A model generated the notes under the pieces. That model had not been told where the DNA came from, made no database searches, and was given only the letters and a program-made list of their open reading frames with translations. A program made the translations under genes and the position numbers. From a virus, in the IMG/VR virus record IMGVR_UViG_3300030109_002113, positions 1 to 29,069 of that record: a stretch of 29,069 bases of DNA. One strand, written 5' to 3'. Shown here piece by piece: positions 6,202 through 14,472 of the stretch (position 1 is the stretch's first letter; each line of letters starts with the position of its first letter).

Positions 6202-8018
6202 TAGCTAAACGCCAATTGAGCCACGCCAAACATGCTCGAGCCGTCTGACACAAACGTCAAAATATCGACTGCACTAGCAGTTGTCGTCAGGGTTGGCTCC
6301 GTCCCAGCGGGCCACTTATAGGCTGACGCACTTGTGTTCAGCGTCCTTGATCCTGTGCCGTCCTGTTTGACAATTAAGATATATGTGGCCCCAGCTACCT
6401 GATTGCTCGGGGCATCAAGGGTGCGGTTGCCAGCCAGCGTGACTGTTGCAACTTGATTTTGTGACAAGTCCCAGCTGATGTTCGCGCCATCGCTTAATGT
6501 AGTCATGTTAAAGTTTTGAGTCTTAGTGTATTCTCGAGCTGTAGCGGTTAGGTCAGCTGCGCCAAATAATTCAGTGGTGGTAATCTTCTTATGTGCGGTT
6601 GCATCCGCATCGTAAATTGCAAACTGATCGGCAGCTGCTGGGGAAGCGCTTAATGCTGATTGGCTATTTATAGCAACCGTTACCGTTCCTGAGCCTGTTA
6701 TCTCACCGCCACTAGCAAGGCCAGCTGTGCTTACACTTGTCACTGTACCACCCGATCCCGGATAAACCTTGGTGTAGGCAATAGCTGTTGAATTTAAAGT
6801 GCCACCAGAATTTGAGGTGTTTAAATAGAGATCGTCAGCGTTTGCTGTTCCCTCTTGCACTGAAATAAGCTGCCCTATGATTTCATCCCATGTATCAGCT
6901 TCAGTTGATCGACTTGCAGCCCCACTCGATGGCACTGTGTAGAGCCCATTTTCAGCACTAGTTGACTGCGATTTTACGAGTACCGTATTTCCTGTACTTA
7001 GTGATACACCATCGATTGTTACTCCGTTGGCAATTCCACCGCCTGACAGGTTTACGTTTGCAGTGGTTGCAGCTCGCACGGTAAGTCTGGTGCGCATCCC
7101 AGCTAAGGCTTGATCGACATATTGTTTTGACGCAATGCTAAGATCAGCCGAACCCATCGAGGCTAGGGTTGAGCTAGAAGTCATTGCGGAAAATGTACCA
7201 CCAGTTACCGTTTTTCCAGTAAATGTGATAGCATCAGGAATAGAAACAACTGGGTTGCCTGATACACCGTTACCATTGGTCAACGTGATCTGATTGCTTG
7301 TGCCTGTAATAGTTCGAGGTTCGGCAGCTCCACTGCCAGCATGGGCAATCATACCATTGCCCTCGGTAGCTAACAGATTTGTAAACACTTGAGCTGCGGT
7401 TTGAAACTCATAAGCTGTTTCACCAGAATTTACGCGAATCATTTTTCCAGCAGCACTGCTTAAACTGGTTGGCAAGATTATACTATCAACAACAGCTAAA
7501 CTATTACCGTCCGAGCTAAACCCTAAAACTTTAGATGCTCGAGAAGATGCGTTATCTGTAAACTCTGGCGTTGTGATCGAATTGGTGCTTGAAACTTTAA
7601 AACTTCGATCAGCTGTCTCTTGCAGCTGCTGCGTAATAAATGTCAACCGATCAAGAGCGTTTTCGTGATCATTAGCGCTAAATGTATCGTTTTCAATATA
7701 ATCTGTACTTTGAGTTAGACCGAGCACACGTTTAATTATGACTGTCTCGCCAGACGCAGGTCTATAATCACTCGTTGAATAATGCGCGTCACTGCTCGAA
7801 CCTGTATTGTATTTGAACAACACATTGCCCCCACTGGCACTACCTGCACCAGTAACAACATAATGTGTGTTAAGAGTTTTTGTTGTCTCTGCGCCCGCGC
7901 TTGATCTAATTATAACTTGCAAATCAGCGTCAGCAAAAATCTTAAACCCATACGCAAATGAATGAGTGCTCCCATTTCCAGATGCGCTGGCGAGTGTAGT
8001 AGTAGTGGAAACTGTCAT
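6201..8018 (-). CDS. Tail fibre with T7-type N-terminal domain
   Basis: In this 605-aa protein residues ~1-150 match the T7 gp17 N-terminal (particle-binding) domain: GNGSTHSFAYGFKIF, a G-rich strand, VIIKRVLGLTQSTDYIENDTF, then DRLTFITQQLQETADRSFKV. The middle (~300-425) is a fibre module with dG-VLVKSQ and ENGLYTVPS motifs. The last ~100 residues (ISWDLSQNQVATVTLAGNRT to the C-terminus) form a common beta-structured fibre tip in which DILTFVSDG is characteristic. The fibre should attach at the tail/adaptor junction, with the next gene's product as its likely partner in receptor binding. Both ends are one-base TAATG overlaps with neighbours, so the two are translationally coupled. It is slightly longer than T7 gp17 (553 aa) and has unrelated distal parts. 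Confidence 0.87.
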   Translation of the reverse strand: MTVSTTTTLASASGNGSTHSFAYGFKIFADADLQVIIRSSAGAETTKTLNTHYVVTGAGSASGGNVLFKYNTGSSSDAHYSTSDYRPASGETVIIKRVLGLTQSTDYIENDTFSANDHENALDRLTFITQQLQETADRSFKVSSTNSITTPEFTDNASSRASKVLGFSSDGNSLAVVDSIILPTSLSSAAGKMIRVNSGETAYEFQTAAQVFTNLLATEGNGMIAHAGSGAAEPRTITGTSNQITLTNGNGVSGNPVVSIPDAITFTGKTVTGGTFSAMTSSSTLASMGSADLSIASKQYVDQALAGMRTRLTVRAATTANVNLSGGGIANGVTIDGVSLSTGNTVLVKSQSTSAENGLYTVPSSGAASRSTEADTWDEIIGQLISVQEGTANADDLYLNTSNSGGTLNSTAIAYTKVYPGSGGTVTSVSTAGLASGGEITGSGTVTVAINSQSALSASPAAADQFAIYDADATAHKKITTTELFGAADLTATAREYTKTQNFNMTTLSDGANISWDLSQNQVATVTLAGNRTLDAPSNQVAGATYILIVKQDGTGSRTLNTSASAYKWPAGTEPTLTTTASAVDILTFVSDGSSMFGVAQLAFS

Positions 8019-11000
8019 TATCTTATTCCTATCCCATCTGCGGTTGATTGATCCCTTGCCATTGCTTCAATTAAATTTTGTAAAGGTGGCCCATAAACTG
8101 GGTGCGCAACTAATTCTCGATCTGCTAATTCAAGTGCGTCTAGATAAACACTGCGAATTTTATTTTTCATAAGCTCGTCTAGTTTTTCGTTTCTTTTTCC
8201 TGATGTTCTGGCAGCTTCAGACATTTTTATAAGATCTTGATATTGGTCACTTGCGATAAATTGTTTCAATTGTTCAAAACCAATCTTACCTCGCATCTGA
8301 TTGCGAAAATAACGCATGTCATCTGACAAAGTTATGGGCTCACGCAACATATCAACGTTTAAATCTGGGCTGTCGTTACGCAGATATACGCCCCCTAACC
8401 TGATCGTTTCCTCGTCAACAATATTTTTCTTTTCATCCCGCATGTAAACAGGGCTTAACAAGTCTGGCCCAAGTGCAAGATTACGTTTTCCATCTGCCCC
8501 CACAACCCCGCGAACTTTGTCGCGCCCCCATCTATCAACGCTTGGTTTCAATGTTGCGGATAAACTTGGAATTTGCGCCTTTACATCTTGCATAAAATTT
8601 TGAGCATCCCGAATAACAGGATCCGGCTCAATTACAGATTGCTCAATCCACGGTATATTAACGCCTGTGCGTTTAATATTTCCAAAAACACGAGGCACAA
8701 ATGATTTACCAAATTTATCCATCATTGGGCCAGTATACCTGTCGGGGTCTTGGATCACTTGTGCCATTGTTGCAAAGCCTTGCATGAAGGTTTTGTTACT
8801 GGCGTTGTACATAGTTGCTGCAATCGCTGCGCCTACAACGTCTTGCGGAGTTAAATCATCGTCATCCCATTCAGTGCTCGATAAAATTTCAACTGCGTCA
8901 GCCCAAACTCCGATAATAGAGCTCAACGGCTCAAACCCCGCATAGCTATGCCACCGCCCACCAACTTTAATGCTGTAAGGTTGCCATCCTTGTGAAACAC
9001 GCGCTTGCCTTAAAGATCGATTGCTGGGGCCACCGCCTGAGATGTCTCCTGTATAAACCATTGTTGCTGCTGCCATGCCAATGGTTGTGCCTAAAGCTAT
9101 TCGACTAATTGCTTCATCTCTTTGAGCTCCCCCAGCTCTCATCATTGCACCAGTTGAACCCCAAGCTACACCCAATGGTGTACGGTCAATAAAAGAATAT
9201 TTAGCTGCGTCATAAGGCGTTTTTACAAATGGTACAAAATATCTAAGAATTGGCAGCTTCGCTATTTTATTAATTGCCTTTCCAACCTCATCCAATTCTG
9301 TTTGCAAAGTTACATATTTCGCTTGCAAATCCATTTTGTTAATTATTTCAGCTGGCGGGTCTGCAATATATTCTGCAATATAATCTATTAAATCTTCGCC
9401 TTGTTTACCTCGCGCTTGGCCTTCGACCATTGCATTTTTGTAAAGTTCTCCGCGTCTAGCAACAACTTTAAAAAACGTATCACCTGCCTCGAGGGTTCGG
9501 TAAGCAACCCTACCAGCTGTAGCAATATTTCCGAGCACATCCAAACCAGTGCCAATTACACCTTCTTGCCCAAACGCCTCGCCTGAGAATGCGGGAATAC
9601 GTCTTGTGCCTTCTGCACCCCCCAAAGCCCCTGCCTCTGATCCTTCAATCTTCGATGGCATCGAACCTTGCATAAACGCTTTGCCCGATCCAATAATCGC
9701 CTCGCGAATAGCCACAATTTGCCCAAACATCTGCGCTTGTAAATCTGAAAGTTTTGCAGTATCTGTTGCATCTGTAAGACCACGCCTCACAGCTCCAATA
9801 GCAACTGCACCTCCCAGCTCAAGATTAGGAGCCATAAACGTTGTCCAAATTCCTGACACAATATTTTTTGTTTGAGAAATTGGATTAGTTAAAAGCGCGT
9901 GTTGCCAAACCTCGTACATGGCATTGCCAATTTTTCGCGTCAAACCAAGACCTCTAGCAAACCGCGAACGTGCAGCCGGATCATTGAGTGATAAATATAG
10001 TTTTGCCATCTCTTGCACAGATTCAGCGCCACCAAATCCATCCAACATATCTAGCAGATCCATGTCTGTTTTTGCAGCTGCATTTTGAGCAATATGCGGA
10101 TTGGTTGAACCTGCTCGAGCTGTAATGCGCATGCCTGATAAGGTGCGCGCATACTCTGTCTTTGCGCCTTTAACCTGACGTTGCAGGTTCGCAACAAACT
10201 CCATTTGATGTCGAAACGTTGCGAGATCAACAGGCTCACCACTTAATGCGCTTTTGGCTAAGCCGTCTAATTTTCTAACCTCGCTAACAACTAAATCTCG
10301 AGCAGCAAGCATTGCTTCCATCATGCCCATGCCCTCAACATTAATACCCTCACCCCTGCGCCTGTTAAGAACGGCTTCGGCTACTGCGCGCAGTTTCTTT
10401 GGATTAGCACCAACCAAATCGGCAACTTGTCGAGCTGCTGCGAAAGTGACTTTTTTCCTTCGGCTTTCAGAAATCTCTTTTGGATACATTTTTGAGATTT
10501 GTTCCATCCGCTCTTGAATACCATTTTCATCTGGTAAATTCGCAGCGTTGAAATCTGTCATGCCAGAACCAAGCAGCTCATCCCTGCGCTCGGGAGCTGT
10601 CATTACAAAATCAATATCCTCATCACCTACTTTAATATAATTGTCGTAAGGATCCGCTCTAATAAATCGCTCGGGTGTTTCTGGTACTGGGCTTGCTTCA
10701 ACTTCTTCAACAATCTTTTCTTTTGCTGGCGGTTCTTTAATTGCGGGTGCAACAGGAACTGACTCTTCCTCTGGCAGAATTATATTACCAAGATCATCAG
10801 TTTCTGGCTGCTCTTTAACAGCTGGCTGGTTTTGTATGTCTCGAGCCTTTTGTCGGCTCTTTTCCATAATGCCCCCGCCCTTGCCGAACATTGCCCGAGC
10901 TGCTTTTGCAGATAATCGACTTGACACCGAACCAAGACCAGCAACTTGTACAGGTTCTGGCTCGGATGGGCCAACAGTCGCAGGGGCTTCCATTCCCCCT

Positions 11001-11047
11001 TGCGAAAGCAAGCTGGTTGCTTTTTCTTCTACGTCAGTAAGTGCCAT
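8018..11047 (-). CDS. Giant internal virion / DNA-ejection protein
   Basis: This 1009-aa protein sits between the gp15-like genes and the fibre, where T7 has the ejection protein gp16. The N-terminus carries an acidic, proline-rich, low-complexity linker (about residues 75-125). The body is mainly helical with hydrophobic patches: ALLTNPISQTKNIVSGI (~385-400) and IALGTTIGMAAATMVY (~660-680). Segments such as LPILRYFVPFVKTPYDAAKYSF and NASNKTFMQGFA are of a kind I recall from large virion proteins of marine phages. I see no lytic transglycosylase (SLT) signature like that of T7 gp16. It starts just after a strong terminator and has only a weak ribosome site (GGAAAA), so it may depend on its own promoter or on read-through. 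Confidence 0.72.
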   Translation of the reverse strand: MALTDVEEKATSLLSQGGMEAPATVGPSEPEPVQVAGLGSVSSRLSAKAARAMFGKGGGIMEKSRQKARDIQNQPAVKEQPETDDLGNIILPEEESVPVAPAIKEPPAKEKIVEEVEASPVPETPERFIRADPYDNYIKVGDEDIDFVMTAPERRDELLGSGMTDFNAANLPDENGIQERMEQISKMYPKEISESRRKKVTFAAARQVADLVGANPKKLRAVAEAVLNRRRGEGINVEGMGMMEAMLAARDLVVSEVRKLDGLAKSALSGEPVDLATFRHQMEFVANLQRQVKGAKTEYARTLSGMRITARAGSTNPHIAQNAAAKTDMDLLDMLDGFGGAESVQEMAKLYLSLNDPAARSRFARGLGLTRKIGNAMYEVWQHALLTNPISQTKNIVSGIWTTFMAPNLELGGAVAIGAVRRGLTDATDTAKLSDLQAQMFGQIVAIREAIIGSGKAFMQGSMPSKIEGSEAGALGGAEGTRRIPAFSGEAFGQEGVIGTGLDVLGNIATAGRVAYRTLEAGDTFFKVVARRGELYKNAMVEGQARGKQGEDLIDYIAEYIADPPAEIINKMDLQAKYVTLQTELDEVGKAINKIAKLPILRYFVPFVKTPYDAAKYSFIDRTPLGVAWGSTGAMMRAGGAQRDEAISRIALGTTIGMAAATMVYTGDISGGGPSNRSLRQARVSQGWQPYSIKVGGRWHSYAGFEPLSSIIGVWADAVEILSSTEWDDDDLTPQDVVGAAIAATMYNASNKTFMQGFATMAQVIQDPDRYTGPMMDKFGKSFVPRVFGNIKRTGVNIPWIEQSVIEPDPVIRDAQNFMQDVKAQIPSLSATLKPSVDRWGRDKVRGVVGADGKRNLALGPDLLSPVYMRDEKKNIVDEETIRLGGVYLRNDSPDLNVDMLREPITLSDDMRYFRNQMRGKIGFEQLKQFIASDQYQDLIKMSEAARTSGKRNEKLDELMKNKIRSVYLDALELADRELVAHPVYGPPLQNLIEAMARDQSTADGIGIR

Positions 11048-11056
11048 GAATTTTCC

Positions 11057-11083
11057 AATAAAAAACGGCCCCGAAAGGCCGTT
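11057..11083 (-). terminator. Rho-independent terminator with TTTCGG loop
   Basis: Read on the minus strand, a perfect 7-bp stem AACGGCC/GGCCGTT encloses the loop TTTCGG and runs directly into a T-tract (TTTTTTATT). It lies between the stop of the small gene at 11109 and the start of the giant ejection protein at 11047. It therefore ends or attenuates the operon that begins upstream with the adaptor. Confidence 0.88.
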
Positions 11084-11108
11084 GGTTAACGTAACTTTTT
11101 AATTTAAT

Positions 11109-11279
11109 TTATTTATTCATTTCCTGTAGTTTCTGACCGACACCACCCATAAACAAACGCTCGGTGCTTTGACCCTCAGTTTTTTCCGCTTCCATTTGCA
11201 GCTTGATTGCTTTGGCAAAACGGCTATCTTCTCCAGCGCGCTCTACGGCTCTGTCGTAAACTTCCTGTAAGCTCGGCAT
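11109..11279 (-). CDS. Small soluble protein overlapping the ejection-protein gene
   Basis: This 56-aa, charged, mostly helical protein begins MPSLQEVYDRAVERAGEDSRF and ends QKLQEMNK. A strong AAAGGAG lies 6 bases before the ATG at 11279 (an ATG at 11282 would be only 3 bases away), so the start is well marked. The first 56 bases overlap the 3' end of the 1082-aa ejection-protein gene in another frame. I do not recognise a family with a function; similar short proteins opening with MPxLxxxY and carrying GEDxxF are known to me from marine podoviruses beside virion genes. Its strong ribosome site suggests a product needed in quantity, possibly a virion component or chaperone. Confidence 0.68.
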   Translation of the reverse strand: MPSLQEVYDRAVERAGEDSRFAKAIKLQMEAEKTEGQSTERLFMGGVGQKLQEMNK

Positions 11280-14200
11280 CATAATCTCCTTTGTCTCGGA
11301 AAAAAACTTCCGTATCAAACTCAGCGTATCGTATATTTGATATAAAGTCCATATCTTTTGGCGCTTGTTCAACAAGGTCTTGCATTTTGTCTCTAGCTTC
11401 AAGCATTCCTTTTTTACCCCCACCAAACTCAGGAATGTACTGCATCCGCAAACCAACATAATCGCCTACATCCGCGCCCTTACTGGTGCGCTCTGCAAAT
11501 CTAAAATCTGTTGCGAAAGTATACCCCACGCCTAAGTTTTGTTTATTAATATAACCAATAAGTTTATCAACATCCTCTTTTTCAAGAGTACGGTTAAAAT
11601 AAATTTCCATACCACCGTTTGCGCCTTCAACTGTATTTGGCTTTACAACCTCAGAAAAAAATGTGCTCTCTTGATTAGCATCCTTGGCTTCTTGAACGAG
11701 CTGCTTTACAACTTCGTCAGGGTTGTGGTCTTGGCGGGTAACGTACTCGAAATCCAAAGCACGTTCATCAAACACCTCATTCTCAGGATCAATATATCGC
11801 CCAATCGTTGAGGTATTTTTAAAGGCAATGACTGATGGGTCTGGCTCGAGAGGAGCGACTAAACGTTTTTGCGCGTCACTCATTTCAACATCAGTGGCTA
11901 TTTTCTTTTCTGTGTCGAGGGATGCCCCAGCTGTAAATCGCCTGACAGGCGCTTGGCTTTCCTGTAAAAGCTTTTCGCCTTCGGCAACCGCTGTCTCTTG
12001 TTTCTGAGTTAACCGATCCAATCGTGGCTGTAAGTTTTCACGTTTTTTAACTGCACGTTTTATTGGCCCAATTTCTTGTCGCAACGCAGCAACTTGCTCA
12101 TCAGCTAAATTCGGGTCTTCAATGCCTAAATTTTCCATGACCCATTTTCTTTTTTGAACAGGTGTCTTTGCTTGTATAAACCCATCGAGCTCGGCAAGCC
12201 TTGCTGATTGAACGTTAAAATCTTCTGTAGCTTTTGGGTCTGCAAGCTCAGCTTTAATTTGTTCTCGTTGTCGAAAGCTTGGATCAGTATCAACATCTTT
12301 TCGCGCAGCTTTAATCGCTTCTTGATCTGGAGCTCCGGCTAACGCAGCTTCAAATTCAAGACTACCACCCTCACCAGCTCGCGTGGTGTAACCTTTCTGC
12401 GCCCACAGCTCTTTCTCCATAAACCAGACTACAGCTTGCAGATCGTCATCTGCCAGTTCGATTCCTCTTTGTTTTAGTTTTCTCGAGGCTTGAGTAAAAA
12501 CCTCTTGACCAAAACCGAACTCGCCACCTGCTTTGTCGCTGTCAGCTAAAAACTTTCCAGAGACACCCTGCTCGGCTTTTGGTATTAATCTTTTGCCTCC
12601 TGATATCCTTTGTAAAAAACGACCCGCCCAAACATCAATTGTTGCCAAATCAGAATAGCCGATAAGATTGCCGGTAAAATTATACGTCTTAGGGCTTCCA
12701 CCTGTTGTTGTATTTCGAAACAAATCAAGCAGTGCCAGCATCGTCTGGGGGCTGTTCGCGTTGATCAGCTTTCCATTATCTTTTGTTATAAGTGGATAAG
12801 CAGCCTGACCCGCATCAAACGCTTCTTGATCAGTAGCGCCTTTTGCTTTCGCTTCATTGCGAACGCGCATATGCAAATCAACATAACCATCATTTTCTGG
12901 TTTGCCGGAACCTAACTTGCGCCCACTCTCTAACCATTCAGATAATCTCGTAAGAGCATCGTCATAATCTCCGCGAGAAAACTTTTGCATCACCTCGATT
13001 GAATTTTCCCAATTTTGCCGAACATTCGTTTGCGCAGACGTAGCCCCAATAACATCGGCAAAAACATCCGCCATTGATCCAAACTCTGCGCGCAGCTGAT
13101 TGCGCATATTTGAGTACCATGTTTTATGTTCGATAATATTCTGCGCTGCTTTGTCTCCACCCTCCGCACGTTTGTATAAGGCTGCAACCTCATCAACCAT
13201 TTTGTTTGATGACGTATCCACCATTTTTCGGTCTGGCACAGCAGGTGCTTGCTTTGCGCCCTTTGGCTTATTAAACCCATACGCTTGTTTTTGCACCTTA
13301 ATGTCTAAATTTTTTGATCTGTCTCGTTTTACGTCTGCAATTGTAAATTTTTGCCACCCATCGCGCTCGGGATACAATTGTTTTAATCTTCGATATTCTG
13401 CCTCAATCTCTTTTGCTGGAATTGTGTTTTCACTCGACAATTTATTAATCGTTGCACGATCTTCATCTGATAATTTTATCTGTTTGCGTTCACGCACTTC
13501 ACGGTTTTGAACATCAATTTTTTTTGTAACATTCGTATCTACAGGCCCAACGCCTGTATTAAAAGTTCCTGATTTCGCGTTTGAAACCATGTTATCAAGT
13601 CCAGCGCGAAATGTTTCTAAACCTTTTTTTGCTGCGCTAAAACCTATTTCAGCAACTTTAGGAAAAGCTAAACCTACTCCCATTCCCGCTGCCCCGCCAG
13701 CTCCTGTTGCTAAAAGATTTTGTCCAAACAAAAACTCGTCTTGCTGGTCTGCTTCTATTTTAACATTTTGCCGGATCGCATCATCAAGCGAGGAATATGC
13801 GCCTCCTTCAATTCCAGCAACAACAGATGCTGGCAAGGTAGCGCGTAAATAATTTTTAATGCCTTTTTTCCCTGCAAATTTTGCAGAATGTCTTGCAGCT
13901 AAACCATAGCCTAATGTTCCAGCCCCAACATATGTAGTTATATCTGACAACAAACCCTTCATCATCCGAACTGAACCATCATAAGTAAAATTGGGTAATT
14001 TTTCGTAAGACTGCATTAAATTATAAAACGCATAACGCTGACGTTTTGGCGCATCTTGCATTTTAAGCGCCATTTGCACCATATCGGTTAAATTCCAATT
14101 AAACTGCCCCATAAGTTCGATGCCCCATTGGGAAGCCTCAAGATCACTTATTTCTATTTCTGAATCTTCTTCAGCGCCAAAATATTTTTTTGCATATCGG

Positions 14201-14472
14201 CTGGTTGGGGTTGATTTATTTTTTAGGAATAAAGGCATTAAAGCTTTTGCGCTATCAATCCATAATTGATTATTGTGAAGAGTCGTTTCCGTCACTTGGT
14301 AGGGGCGCTCTGTTTCAGTATTTAGATCTATGTCTAAATCATCACCCATAACAATGTCTTCACGGTAACCGGCATCTTGAATTGCTTTAATAGCTTCTGG
14401 TGGCAAAACAGCGGGCGCAGGTTCTTTAAGGCCAAGCAAATCTTTTGTTTCATCAGTTTCAACTAGTATCAT
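11224..14472 (-). CDS. Large internal virion protein with DNA-glycosylase-like domain
   Basis: This is a 1082-aa protein. Residues ~1-160 are mostly helical and acidic. Residues ~175-290 contain glycine/alanine-rich amphipathic stretches (TTYVGAGTLGYGLA, LLATGAGGAAGMGVGLAF) that could insert in membranes during DNA ejection. Residues ~450-700 form a globular domain with TSAQTNVRQNW, NSPQTM, KTYNFTGNLIG, TIDVWAGRFLQ and LQAVVWFMEKELW. This order recalls phage DUF7178-type domains, and the K-N-F-TGN / T-D-x-W-x-x-R layout is faintly like helix-hairpin-helix DNA glycosylases. The C-terminal ~350 residues are charged and unassigned. The ATG at 14472 shares one base with the previous stop (TGATG), which is why I prefer it to the TTG one codon upstream. 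The position suggests an ejected protein, like T7 gp15/gp16. Confidence 0.7.
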   Translation of the reverse strand: MILVETDETKDLLGLKEPAPAVLPPEAIKAIQDAGYREDIVMGDDLDIDLNTETERPYQVTETTLHNNQLWIDSAKALMPLFLKNKSTPTSRYAKKYFGAEEDSEIEISDLEASQWGIELMGQFNWNLTDMVQMALKMQDAPKRQRYAFYNLMQSYEKLPNFTYDGSVRMMKGLLSDITTYVGAGTLGYGLAARHSAKFAGKKGIKNYLRATLPASVVAGIEGGAYSSLDDAIRQNVKIEADQQDEFLFGQNLLATGAGGAAGMGVGLAFPKVAEIGFSAAKKGLETFRAGLDNMVSNAKSGTFNTGVGPVDTNVTKKIDVQNREVRERKQIKLSDEDRATINKLSSENTIPAKEIEAEYRRLKQLYPERDGWQKFTIADVKRDRSKNLDIKVQKQAYGFNKPKGAKQAPAVPDRKMVDTSSNKMVDEVAALYKRAEGGDKAAQNIIEHKTWYSNMRNQLRAEFGSMADVFADVIGATSAQTNVRQNWENSIEVMQKFSRGDYDDALTRLSEWLESGRKLGSGKPENDGYVDLHMRVRNEAKAKGATDQEAFDAGQAAYPLITKDNGKLINANSPQTMLALLDLFRNTTTGGSPKTYNFTGNLIGYSDLATIDVWAGRFLQRISGGKRLIPKAEQGVSGKFLADSDKAGGEFGFGQEVFTQASRKLKQRGIELADDDLQAVVWFMEKELWAQKGYTTRAGEGGSLEFEAALAGAPDQEAIKAARKDVDTDPSFRQREQIKAELADPKATEDFNVQSARLAELDGFIQAKTPVQKRKWVMENLGIEDPNLADEQVAALRQEIGPIKRAVKKRENLQPRLDRLTQKQETAVAEGEKLLQESQAPVRRFTAGASLDTEKKIATDVEMSDAQKRLVAPLEPDPSVIAFKNTSTIGRYIDPENEVFDERALDFEYVTRQDHNPDEVVKQLVQEAKDANQESTFFSEVVKPNTVEGANGGMEIYFNRTLEKEDVDKLIGYINKQNLGVGYTFATDFRFAERTSKGADVGDYVGLRMQYIPEFGGGKKGMLEARDKMQDLVEQAPKDMDFISNIRYAEFDTEVFFRDKGDYDAELTGSLRQSRRARWRR

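Noticed and set aside
9549-9875. 108-aa plus-strand ORF rich in Pro/Ala/Ser
   Set aside because: Antisense shadow of the giant ejection protein; no independent evidence.
13100-13510. 136-aa plus-strand ORF
   Set aside because: Lies antisense within the 1082-aa ejection-protein gene, has no recognisable domain or ribosome site, and is explained by codon bias of the real gene.
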